10,402 nt of DNA. It comes from CAYXXN01 sp964469055 (GTDB taxonomy: Bacteria; Acidobacteriota; Thermoanaerobaculia; Multivoradales; JAHEKO01). The first letter of the stretch is position 1, and each line of letters begins with the position of its first letter. This document shows, one piece after another, positions 1-6,117 of this stretch. The position numbers and the translations under genes were made by a program. The notes under the pieces are model-generated. The model worked only from the letters and a program-made list of their open reading frames with translations. It did not search any database and was not told the DNA's origin. The DNA is taken from positions 1 through 10,402 of the forward strand of contig CAYXXN010000104.1 of the NCBI GenBank assembly GCA_964469055.1. Reading direction: 5' to 3'.

Positions 1-1192
1 GGTCGGCCGGGCTCTTGCCGAGCGCGACGGCGATCTTGTCGAGCTGCACCTCCTGCGCGAAGCGCGGCTGCGGCGTGCCGTGCCCGCGCTTGGGGCCGCA
101 GGGCGGCTTGTTGGTGAAGGTGCGGCAGCCGCGGAAGCGGTAGCGGTCCATCCGGTAGGTCACCGTCTGCAGCGCGCCGGTGTAGTAGGTGGAGGCGACG
201 CCGTAGCTGCCGTAGGCGCCGCCGTCGAGGAGGGTCTTGAGATGCTGACCGAGGATCCGACCGTCCTTGGCGAAGCCCGTCTTCAGCTCCATGAGCACCG
301 GATGGCGGCCGCGGTGGCAGTAGAAGACCTCCTCGCGGTCGAGGGTCACCTTGACCGGCCGGCCCAACTTCAGGGCCATCTTGGCGACGACGATCTCGTG
401 GCTGAAGGGATCGCTCTTGCCGCCGAAGCCGCCGCCGTTCGAGCAGGCGATGACGCGGATGCGCGAGGCCGGCAACTCGAGCACCTTCTCCAACGCCCGG
501 TGCACGTAGTGAGGCGTCTGGGTAGAGGAGTAGACGGTGACCCGGTCGTCGTCCTCGGGCACGGCGACCGCGGCGTGCTGCTCCATGGGCAGGTGCGTGC
601 TGCCCTGGTAGAAGGCGGTGTCTTCGAGGACGAGGTCGGCGTCGGCGAAGGCGCGCTCGACGTCGCCGAAGGCCAGCGAGACCTTCTTGTGGATGTTGCC
701 CCCTTCGCCGTACTCGTGCAGCCGCGGCTCCGGCGTGTCGAGGGCCGTCTCGACACTGTCGATCGTCGCCAAGGGCTCGTAGTCGACCTTCACCGCGAAC
801 GCGGCCTCCCATGCCGCGTCCTCGCTAGTCGCCGCCACGGCCGCCACGGGATCACCGACGAACCGTACGACCTCGGGGCAGAGGGCGTGCTCGTCCTGCG
901 ACACGGGCAGGATGCCGAAGGGGATGGGCAGGTCGGCGCCGGTCAGGAAGCCGAGCACCCCGGGCACGCGCTCGGCGATGGAGAAATCGATGCCCCGAAT
1001 GCGAGCGTGCGGCAGGGGCGAGCGCACGAGCCGCAGGTAGGCCATGCGCGGGAAGACCAGGTCGTCGGCGAAGCGGGTGACGCCGGTGACCTTCGCCCGG
1101 CCGTCGACCCGGCGGAACGGTTTGCCGACCAGGTTGCGTGGCTCGCGCACCGGCGGCGGAGCCGCCTCGGGCTGGTGGATCGGCTCGGCCAT
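1..1192 (-). CDS. Molybdopterin-binding large subunit, xanthine dehydrogenase family, 4-hydroxybenzoyl-CoA-reductase-like (3' end off window)
   Basis: The first 397 codons are present; this family usually runs to about 700-800 residues, so roughly half lies beyond base 1. The start is the ATG at 1192; an in-frame TGA lies two codons before it, so no upstream start is possible. The Shine-Dalgarno is weak (AGG about 12 bases ahead). Residues 24-145 form the N-terminal aldehyde oxidase a/b-hammerhead domain (KPFRRVDGRAKVTG). The Mo-binding part follows, with the glycine loop GGGFGGK at 253-259 and PPCGPKRGHG at 363-372. In ordinary xanthine dehydrogenases the latter stretch is closer to GAxRGxG; a PPCGxxRGHG form is what I remember from 4-hydroxybenzoyl-CoA reductase alpha subunits. 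It should hold the molybdenum-cytosine-dinucleotide cofactor and hydroxylate or reductively dehydroxylate an aromatic or heterocyclic substrate with the small subunit encoded just upstream. Family is firm; substrate is inference. It has no Tat signal, as expected for a cytoplasmic enzyme. Confidence 0.9.
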   Translation of the reverse strand, partial: MAEPIHQPEAAPPPVREPRNLVGKPFRRVDGRAKVTGVTRFADDLVFPRMAYLRLVRSPLPHARIRGIDFSIAERVPGVLGFLTGADLPIPFGILPVSQDEHALCPEVVRFVGDPVAAVAATSEDAAWEAAFAVKVDYEPLATIDSVETALDTPEPRLHEYGEGGNIHKKVSLAFGDVERAFADADLVLEDTAFYQGSTHLPMEQHAAVAVPEDDDRVTVYSSTQTPHYVHRALEKVLELPASRIRVIACSNGGGFGGKSDPFSHEIVVAKMALKLGRPVKVTLDREEVFYCHRGRHPVLMELKTGFAKDGRILGQHLKTLLDGGAYGSYGVASTYYTGALQTVTYRMDRYRFRGCRTFTNKPPCGPKRGHGTPQPRFAQEVQLDKIAVALGKSPAD

Positions 1193-1207
1193 GGCGGTTC
1201 AGCGCCT

Positions 1208-1273
1208 GGTGACCAGACGGTAACCAGATGGCAACCAGCTGGTTACCAATTGGTGACCATCGGGTAACCCACG
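1208..1273. repeat. Six tandem 11-bp units with GGTNACC core
   Basis: Six head-to-tail units of exactly 11 bases start at 1208, 1219, 1230, 1241, 1252 and 1263. The first seven bases of each are GGTGACC, GGTAACC, GGCAACC, GGTTACC, GGTGACC and GGTAACC. Five of the six fit GGTNACC, which is its own reverse complement apart from the middle base. The four bases after the core are less conserved (AGAC, AGAT, AGCT, AATT, ATCG, CACG). Neighbouring units therefore make longer dyads: 1233-1244 and 1245-1254 are perfect palindromes, and 1219-1227 pairs perfectly with 1239-1247. The array fills most of the gap between the small-subunit stop and the large-subunit start, and is about 56% GC in much richer surroundings. 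The 11-base step puts cores on nearly the same face of the helix. It could be a protein-binding array, an mRNA structure between two cistrons, or a slippage-grown repeat. Confidence 0.9.
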
Positions 1274-1281
1274 GGATCGAC

Positions 1282-1845
1282 TCACGTCGCTGCCTCGCCC
1301 GGCGGCGGCGCGCCGTAGAACACCTCACGGGGTGGCGGGGCGGCATCGCCGCGCAGGATCGCCGCCGCCCAGACGACCGCCTGGACGATCTTGTGGTACC
1401 CCGTGCAGCGGCACAGGTTGCCGGCCAGGGCCTCGGCGATCTCGCGCTCGCTGGGCGCCGCGTTCTCGGCCAGCAGCGCCTTGGCGGTCATCAGGATGCC
1501 CGGCGTGCAGTAGCCGCACTGCGCGGCACCGAGGTCGGCGAAGGCGGCTTGGAGCGGGTGGAGAGTGTTGCCTTGCTGGAGACCCTCGACGGTCTCGATC
1601 CGACGCCCCTCCATCTCCGCCGCCAGCGTCAGGCAGGAGAGCACGGGACGGCCTTCCACCAGCACCGCGCAGGTGCCGCACTCACCGAGCTCGCAGCCGT
1701 GCTTCGTGCCGGTGAGCCCGCACTCCTCGCGCAGCACCTCGAGCAGGGTGTGATGGGTGGGGAAGACGACCGGGTAGGACTGGCCGTTGACCCGCAGCGT
1801 CAAGGAGGTGGTCTCCGGACCGGGCACGAGGTCCATTGTATCCAT
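1282..1845 (-). CDS. [2Fe-2S] small subunit of a molybdenum hydroxylase (CoxS/XdhC/HcrC type)
   Basis: This 187-residue protein has the standard size and layout of the iron-sulfur subunit that passes electrons between the molybdenum subunit and the FAD subunit. Residues 15-85 are a plant-type ferredoxin fold with cluster ligands C51, C56, C59 and C71 (CELGECGTC, then C). Residues 90-165 are the helical [2Fe-2S]-binding domain with C110, C113, C145 and C147 (CGYC and CRC). All eight ligands are present. The start is set at the first ATG (1845); a second in-frame ATG three codons later (1836) is possible, and neither has a strong Shine-Dalgarno. The last 25 or so residues are proline- and alanine-rich and probably disordered. 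The gene lies 89 bases before the large-subunit gene on the same strand, so the two are surely co-transcribed. The partner FAD subunit is not seen and may lie beyond the left edge. Confidence 0.95.
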   Translation of the reverse strand: MDTMDLVPGPETTSLTLRVNGQSYPVVFPTHHTLLEVLREECGLTGTKHGCELGECGTCAVLVEGRPVLSCLTLAAEMEGRRIETVEGLQQGNTLHPLQAAFADLGAAQCGYCTPGILMTAKALLAENAAPSEREIAEALAGNLCRCTGYHKIVQAVVWAAAILRGDAAPPPREVFYGAPPPGEAAT

Positions 1846-1894
1846 GGCCCGGACGCCGGCCGTCGCACTACTCGGGAACGCGGTCGTTCGCCCG

Positions 1895-1922
1895 GTCGAC
1901 GCGAGCCGGGCGCGCGCTCGAC
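1895..1922 (-). terminator. Imperfect hairpin after the secreted-protein gene
   Basis: Read on the minus strand, GTCGA-G-CGCG pairs with CGCGTCGAC across a nine-base loop, giving a nine-pair stem with one bulged base. It begins 10 bases past the stop of the gene ending at 1932. No T-run follows, so if it acts in termination it is not a classic intrinsic terminator. In sequence this GC-rich, such stems also arise by chance. The rest of 1846-1931 must hold any promoter specific to the molybdenum hydroxylase operon, but I see no convincing -35/-10 pair. Confidence 0.25.
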
Positions 1923-1931
1923 GGCGGCCGG

Positions 1932-3359
1932 TCAGTTCTCGCTCGGTTGCCAGCTCGCGGTCGGCGGCGCGAAGAACACGGTGAGGTAGCCGGTCGCCGG
2001 CGCGCTCGTGAGGTTCTCGAACAGCCCGTAGACGACGGTGGCGTTCGGGCCCCGTTCGAGTCGCGGCGGCCCAAGCCAGCGTCCAGCGCCACCGTCACAC
2101 TCCCGATCGGGCAGGCATGCGGCAAGACCCGACTCGCCGGCGACCTCGTACTGGAAGCCGGAGAAGCGGGAGCCCACCGGCAGCACGACGCCGGCGACGA
2201 CGCAGTGGGGCGACCCTTCGCCGACCGCGGCGCCGACCTCGCTCGCCATCGCCGCCGGCGCCACGGCTCCGACCTCGGCGAGCGAGCCCGCCCAGGAGGC
2301 GAGCTCGATCTCGTCGGCGTCCGCCAGGCGGCGCAGGGCCGGGGCGAGCCCGTCCAGGCGCTCGGTGGCGCAGCCCGGGCCGGCGGGGGCGGCGGCGGCG
2401 GTGGCCGTCGCGGCCCATTCGCCGGGCTTGCACTCGAAGCAGGTGCGGTTCGAGTAGGAGCGCAAGGGTAGCGCCGGGACCGAAGGCGCGGCCGGCACGG
2501 GAGGCGGGGTCGGTGGAGCTGAAGGTGCTGACGAGACAGGCGGCGGAGAGGGTGGGGGCAAGTCGGGTTGTGGCGGCAGCGGCGGCGCGGGAGCCGGCGG
2601 TGCGACCACCGCGGGTGTCGGGAGCGTCTCGGGCGTCGGGGCGAGTTCCGGGGGCGCGGGTGGCACCGGCGCCGTCGGGCTGGGTGAGGGTGAGGGCTCG
2701 GGAGGGGCCGGGCTCGCGGGCGGCGTCTCAGGCGGCGCGACCTTTTCAGGGGGTAGAGGCGGCGCAGGCGGTCGGGGCGAGGAGGCGCCGGTGAGCGGTG
2801 CGGGCTCCGGGGCCGGCGGTGGCGCCGGAGCGATCGGCTCTACCAGCGGCGCCGGTGGAGAGGCTGACGGAGGCGGCGGGGCGAGCAGTCGCGCGGGCTC
2901 GGCCGGGACCGTCGGCGCTGTCGGTGCGGGTTGCGGCGCCGTGGCGGCCAGGAAGGGGCTCGCCGGTCCGCGGGCTCGCCCGAAGCGCACCTTCATGGCC
3001 TCGATCGAGGTCTCCGTCGCTTCGAGGAACGATGCGCTCACCTCGGGCTTGCCATCGGCGCCGAGCAGCACGACGGCGACGTAGCTCATGTAGTCCGGGT
3101 GGGCGATCTCCACTTGCCAGGTGCCCGTGGTGATCCCGAGGATGACGGCGCGGCCGTCGGCGTCGGTCGCCACCGGCGGCGGATCCTGTGGCAGCGCCCG
3201 GTCGCGATAGGAGAGGGTGACCCGCGCGCCGGCGATGGGTCCGGAGTCGCCCGTGGCGCGCACTTCGACACCGGCCGCGCCCGACCACGGCTGGGCGACG
3301 AGGGGCAGCGCCGCGAGCAAGCTCGCGCTTACCGCCAGAAGGACGCCCCGCGTCGCCAT
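1932..3359 (-). CDS. Secreted protein: carboxypeptidase-regulatory-like domain, long proline-rich linker, six-cysteine C-terminal domain
   Basis: This encodes 475 residues. The start is the ATG at 3359, preceded by GGGGAGGG four bases upstream; a TTG one codon earlier is in frame but sits too close to that site. Residues 1-22 are a Sec signal peptide (hydrophobic run, likely cut after LPLVA). Residues 30-115 resemble a carboxypeptidase-regulatory/CNA-B-like beta-sandwich (GPIAGARVTLSYRD, then TDADGRAVILGITTGTWQVEI). Residues 140-298 are a low-complexity linker rich in Pro, Ala and Ser, typical of spacers that cross periplasm or cell wall. Residues 300-475 form a second domain with six cysteines (307, 310, 330, 386, 415, 421), which fits up to three disulfides after export; the end looks beta-rich. 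I recognise no enzyme signature. It may be periplasmic or surface-attached and bind something, but that is inference. It is transcribed away from ilvE and toward the hydroxylase genes, with an 86-base gap. Confidence 0.85.
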   Translation of the reverse strand: MATRGVLLAVSASLLAALPLVAQPWSGAAGVEVRATGDSGPIAGARVTLSYRDRALPQDPPPVATDADGRAVILGITTGTWQVEIAHPDYMSYVAVVLLGADGKPEVSASFLEATETSIEAMKVRFGRARGPASPFLAATAPQPAPTAPTVPAEPARLLAPPPPSASPPAPLVEPIAPAPPPAPEPAPLTGASSPRPPAPPLPPEKVAPPETPPASPAPPEPSPSPSPTAPVPPAPPELAPTPETLPTPAVVAPPAPAPPLPPQPDLPPPSPPPVSSAPSAPPTPPPVPAAPSVPALPLRSYSNRTCFECKPGEWAATATAAAAPAGPGCATERLDGLAPALRRLADADEIELASWAGSLAEVGAVAPAAMASEVGAAVGEGSPHCVVAGVVLPVGSRFSGFQYEVAGESGLAACLPDRECDGGAGRWLGPPRLERGPNATVVYGLFENLTSAPATGYLTVFFAPPTASWQPSEN

Positions 3360-3363
3360 CAAA

Positions 3364-3371
3364 CCCTCCCC
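3364..3371 (-). promoter_or_regulatory. Shine-Dalgarno deciding the ATG start at 3359
   Basis: On the minus strand GGGGAGGG is followed by TTTG and then ATG at 3359. The four-base gap to ATG is workable, whereas the TTG at 3362 would leave almost no gap. This supports the 475-residue product rather than one residue longer. Confidence 0.7.
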
Positions 3372-3438
3372 GTCCCGCTCGACCGCGGGTCAGCTTAGCA
3401 AGAGCGCCGGGTCCTTGCGCGCGGGCTGCGGTAGACTA

Positions 3439-3459
3439 CGTCCTCGAGACGTCAGGACG
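3439..3459. repeat. Inverted repeat upstream of ilvE (possible operator or leader hairpin)
   Basis: CGTCCT at 3439-3444 pairs with AGGACG at 3454-3459 across nine bases. An alternative overlapping stem pairs ACGTC at 3438-3442 with GACGT at 3448-3452. Both start just after the -10-like TAGACT, so the element would sit at the transcription start or in the leader of ilvE, a natural place for a repressor site. The arms are short and could be chance. Confidence 0.3.
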
Positions 3460-3511
3460 CTCGGATCGGTCCGCTGCCTCTCGCCCCGGACACCGCCACG
3501 GAGGGCTCTCG

Positions 3512-4471
3512 ATGACGGCAAGCTCCCGACACCCCTTCGTCTGGATGGACGGCCGACTCATCCCGACGGAAGAGGCCCAGGTCCACGTCCTCACCCACAC
3601 GCTGCACTACGGCGTCGGCGTCTTCGAGGGCATCCGCGCCTACGAGCAGACCGACGGCGGGTCGGCCATCTTCCGCCTCGACGAGCACCTGGAGCGCCTA
3701 TTCGGCTCGGCGCGCATCTGCGACCTCGAGCTGCCGTACGACTTCGACACCCTGCGCCAAGCGACCCTAGACCTGGTCGTCGCCAACGGCGCGCCGTCCT
3801 GCTACATCCGGCCCCTGGCCTTCCTCGACGAAGGCACCATGGGCATCTACCCGCGCGACAATCGGGTGCGGATCGCGATCATGACCTGGCTGTGGGGCGC
3901 CTACTTGGGCGAGGAGGGTCTGACGCGCGGCGTGCGCTGCCGGATCTCGAGCTACGTGCGGCCGTTCCCCAACTCGACGATGACCCGGGCGAAGATCTCG
4001 GGCAACTACGTGAACTCGGTGCTCGCCAAGCGCGAGGTCGCGGGCTTGGGCTACGACGAGGCGATCCTGCTCGACACCAACGGCTACGTCGCCGAGTGCA
4101 GCGGTCAGAACCTGTTCCTGGTGCGGCGCGGCATCGTGAAAACGCCGATGGGGACGAGCGTCCTCGAGGGCATCACTCGCGACTGCGTGCTCAGGATCGC
4201 TGCCGACCTCGGCTACGAGACCCGCGAGAGCATCATCACGCGGGACGAGCTCTACGTCGCCGACGAGGTGTTCATGTGCGGCACGGCCGTCGAGGTAACG
4301 CCGGTGCGCGACGTCGACGACCGCCCGATCGGCGACGGCAAACCCGGCCCGATCACCCGCGCCATCCAGGAGCGCTTCTTCCAGGCGGTGCGGGGCGAGC
4401 GCCCCGAGTACGCCGAGTGGCTGACTCCGGTCCCGGTGGAAGCCCGTGCCGCCGGCGTCGCGGCCCGCTAG
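3512..4471 (+). CDS. ilvE: Branched-chain amino acid aminotransferase
   Basis: This 319-residue class IV PLP aminotransferase matches the bacterial IlvE family in length and along its whole sequence. It moves the amino group between leucine, isoleucine or valine and 2-oxoglutarate, the last step of branched-chain synthesis, in the cytoplasm. Visible hallmarks are the N-terminal LHYGVGVFEGIRAY (31-44), the PLP-binding lysine K161 in TRAKISGNYVNS, the GYDEAILLDTNGYVAECSGQNLF segment split over 180-202 with E195 facing the cofactor, GITRD at 220-224, and the phosphate-binding MCGTAVEVTPV (255-265). E. coli IlvE has GAGENLF where this has CSGQNLF, a Glu-to-Gln change beside the active site. GGAGGG six bases before the ATG gives a strong start. 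It appears to be a single-gene unit: a divergent gene lies upstream, and a hairpin plus a new promoter downstream. D-amino-acid or aminodeoxychorismate enzymes share the fold but match less well. Confidence 0.95.
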   Translation: MTASSRHPFVWMDGRLIPTEEAQVHVLTHTLHYGVGVFEGIRAYEQTDGGSAIFRLDEHLERLFGSARICDLELPYDFDTLRQATLDLVVANGAPSCYIRPLAFLDEGTMGIYPRDNRVRIAIMTWLWGAYLGEEGLTRGVRCRISSYVRPFPNSTMTRAKISGNYVNSVLAKREVAGLGYDEAILLDTNGYVAECSGQNLFLVRRGIVKTPMGTSVLEGITRDCVLRIAADLGYETRESIITRDELYVADEVFMCGTAVEVTPVRDVDDRPIGDGKPGPITRAIQERFFQAVRGERPEYAEWLTPVPVEARAAGVAAR

Positions 4472-4478
4472 GTCTACT

Positions 4479-4506
4479 AGGCCCGAGTGCCCGAACGCCC
4501 GGGCCT
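4479..4506 (+). terminator. Hairpin after ilvE
   Basis: AGGCCCG (4479-4485) pairs perfectly with CGGGCCT (4500-4506) across 14 bases, starting eight bases after the ilvE stop. A competing stem pairs CCCGAG (4482-4487) with CTCGGG (4505-4510). No T-run follows. Its position between ilvE and a fresh TATAAT box fits a terminator or an mRNA 3' end stabiliser. Confidence 0.4.
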
Positions 4507-4538
4507 CGGGATCGACAATCTAGTACTCGCGGCCCGCC

Positions 4539-4544
4539 TATAAT
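4539..4544 (+). promoter_or_regulatory. Perfect TATAAT -10 box of the molybdoenzyme operon
   Basis: TATAAT matches the sigma-70 -10 consensus exactly, which stands out in DNA this GC-rich. No TTGACA lies 16-18 bases upstream. TCGACA at 4512-4517 matches five of six but leaves a 21-base spacer, so the promoter may rely on an activator or a poor -35. Transcription would start near 4550-4552, leaving a leader of only about 17 bases before the ATG at 4568, without a visible Shine-Dalgarno. Confidence 0.6.
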
Positions 4545-4567
4545 CGGCGGCGCTTCCGAGCGCGTCC

Positions 4568-6100
4568 ATGGCCGAGCCGCTGGCGCAGCCCAGCCCGCCG
4601 CCGAAGTGGGCCAAGGTCATCGACCACGAGGCCTGCATCGGCTGTCACGCCTGCACGACGGCGTGCAAGTCGGAGAACGAGGTGCCGCTCGGGGTCACTC
4701 GCACCTACGTGAAGTACGTCGAGGTGGGTGCCTTCCCGCTGACGCGGCGCCATTTCCAGGTCACGCGCTGCAACCAGTGCGACGACGCACCCTGCACGCA
4801 CGCCTGCCCGACCTCGGCGATGTACCGGCGGCCGGACGGGATCGTCGACTTCGACAAGTCGATCTGCATCGGCTGCAAGGCCTGCATCGCCGCCTGTCCC
4901 TACGACGCCATCTTCATCAACCCCGAGGACCACTCGGCGGAGAAGTGCAACTTCTGCGCGCAGCGCCTCGACGTGGGTCTCGAGCCCGCGTGCGTCGTGG
5001 TGTGCCCCGCGGAAGCGATCCTGGTCGGGGATCTCAACGACCCGCGCTCGAAAGTGGCGCAGATCGTCCACCGCGAGCCGGTGACCGTTCGACGCCCCGA
5101 GAAGGAAACCCTCCCCAAGCTCTTCTATCGCGGCGCCCACCAGGCCACGCTCGATCCCCTCGCCGCCCGGCGGCCGGCGGGAGGTCTCTTCATGTGGAGC
5201 GAGCAGACGCGGGGCGACGACCACGTGGTTTCCGGCCACCCCTCGCCGGGCAACTCCTCGGCGGCGGCCCTCCTCGCCTACGACGTGCCCCATCGCGCGC
5301 CCTGGGACTGGCGGGTGAGCCTCTACACCCTGACCAAGGGCATCGCGGCAGGCGCCTACCTGATGGCCCTCCTAGCCCTCCTCGCCGGCTGCGTCGGTGC
5401 GGCGGGTGCCCTGTGGCTCTGGGCCGCCCCCGTTCTGGGTGGGCTGTTCCTGGCGGCGACCGGCGCCCTGCTGATCGCCGACCTCGAGCACCCGGAGCGC
5501 TTCTGGATGATCTTCACCCGCCCGCAGTGGCGCAGTTGGCTGGTGCGAGGGGCCTTCGTGATCGCCGGCTACGGCGCGGTGCTCGCCGCGCACTTCCTGC
5601 TGGCACGGGGCGGTTCGGCGGAATCCCTGCTCGTGCTCGCCTGGCTCGGAGCGCCGCTGGCAGCGGCAACCGCGATCTACACCGCTTACCTGTTCGCGCA
5701 GGCCAAAGCCCGCGACCTTTGGCAGAGCCCTCTCCTGCCCGTCCACCTACTCGTTCAGTCTCTCCTGGCCGGGGCTGCCACGTTGCTACCGCTCGCCGCG
5801 TGGCTCGAGCCGGAGGCCGTTCCTCACTTGAATCTGTGGTTGGCCGGTTTCTGCGCCGCGCACCTGTTGCTCGTCGCGGGTGAGACCACGTTGACGCATG
5901 TCACGGCGCACGCCCGGCTCGCGATGCGCGAAATGGTGTGGGGCCGATATCGCCGCTGGTTCTGGGTAGGGGTCTTGGGGACGGGGCTCGGCCTTGCCGC
6001 GCCGGTGGTTGGTTGGCCGGCCGGGCTGGCTGCGCTGGCCGGGCTGGCCGCCTACGAGCACGCCTACGTGCAGGCGGGGCAGAGCGTGCCCTTGGCGTGA
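4568..6100 (+). CDS. Fused four-cluster ferredoxin / NrfD-type membrane subunit of a molybdoenzyme complex
   Basis: This 510-residue protein joins two subunits that are usually separate. Residues 15-180 are a DmsB/NrfC/PsrB-like electron-transfer domain with all sixteen ligands for four [4Fe-4S] clusters: C23/26/29/33, C68/71/76/80, C100/103/106/110 and C127/130/142/146. A linker at about 185-245 leads to an NrfD/PsrC-like domain (about 250-500) with roughly eight hydrophobic helices near 259-278, 280-304, 324-346, 353-376, 391-411, 421-438, 463-483 and 484-500. NrfD domains bind quinone in the membrane, so the protein should carry electrons between quinone and the catalytic subunit encoded 17 bases downstream. 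No Tat or Sec signal precedes the ferredoxin domain. The start is the ATG at 4568, about 17 bases after the expected transcription start. Fusions of this kind exist in other bacteria as far as I recall, so the domain call is firm but the substrate is open. Confidence 0.92.
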   Translation: MAEPLAQPSPPPKWAKVIDHEACIGCHACTTACKSENEVPLGVTRTYVKYVEVGAFPLTRRHFQVTRCNQCDDAPCTHACPTSAMYRRPDGIVDFDKSICIGCKACIAACPYDAIFINPEDHSAEKCNFCAQRLDVGLEPACVVVCPAEAILVGDLNDPRSKVAQIVHREPVTVRRPEKETLPKLFYRGAHQATLDPLAARRPAGGLFMWSEQTRGDDHVVSGHPSPGNSSAAALLAYDVPHRAPWDWRVSLYTLTKGIAAGAYLMALLALLAGCVGAAGALWLWAAPVLGGLFLAATGALLIADLEHPERFWMIFTRPQWRSWLVRGAFVIAGYGAVLAAHFLLARGGSAESLLVLAWLGAPLAAATAIYTAYLFAQAKARDLWQSPLLPVHLLVQSLLAGAATLLPLAAWLEPEAVPHLNLWLAGFCAAHLLLVAGETTLTHVTAHARLAMREMVWGRYRRWFWVGVLGTGLGLAAPVVGWPAGLAALAGLAAYEHAYVQAGQSVPLA

Positions 6101-6117
6101 AAGGCCGATCGGGGACG

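Larger units (their letters stand above)
3360..3511. promoter_or_regulatory. Divergent intergenic region between the secreted-protein gene and ilvE
   Basis: This 152-base region separates two genes transcribed in opposite directions, so it should hold both promoters. For the plus strand the best -10-like element is TAGACT at 3432-3437, without a good -35 at the usual distance (TTGCGC at 3415-3420 is only 11 bases away). For the minus strand the AT-richer patch around 3391-3403 is the likeliest promoter position, but no clear hexamers stand out. An inverted repeat lies at 3439-3459. The ilvE Shine-Dalgarno GGAGGG lies at 3500-3505, six bases before its ATG. Confidence 0.5.

Noticed and set aside
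80..1267. A 395-codon plus-strand open frame over the hydroxylase large subunit
   Set aside because: It is the antisense shadow of a gene with conserved Mo-binding motifs, and its C-terminus is only the translated 11-bp repeat.
1208..1273. Reading the 11-bp array as a small CRISPR
   Set aside because: Units are contiguous and 11 bases long with no spacers, far shorter than CRISPR repeats, and no cas gene is nearby.
1208..1273. Reading the array as a replication-origin iteron set
   Set aside because: It lies between two co-transcribed subunit genes with no replication initiator gene and no AT-rich unwinding region nearby.
2470..2960. Proline-rich coding DNA as a tandem repeat or recombination hot spot
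   Set aside because: Codons for Pro, Ala and Ser recur without a fixed period; it is low-complexity coding sequence rather than an ordered DNA repeat.
3360..3362. TTG as the start codon of the secreted protein
   Set aside because: The GGGGAGGG site ends just before it, leaving almost no spacing, while the ATG one codon later is correctly placed.
3217..5883. An 888-codon plus-strand open frame running across ilvE and the fused iron-sulfur gene
   Set aside because: It is arginine- and proline-rich, spans two genes with strong homology in another frame, and crosses the ilvE stop and the TATAAT promoter.
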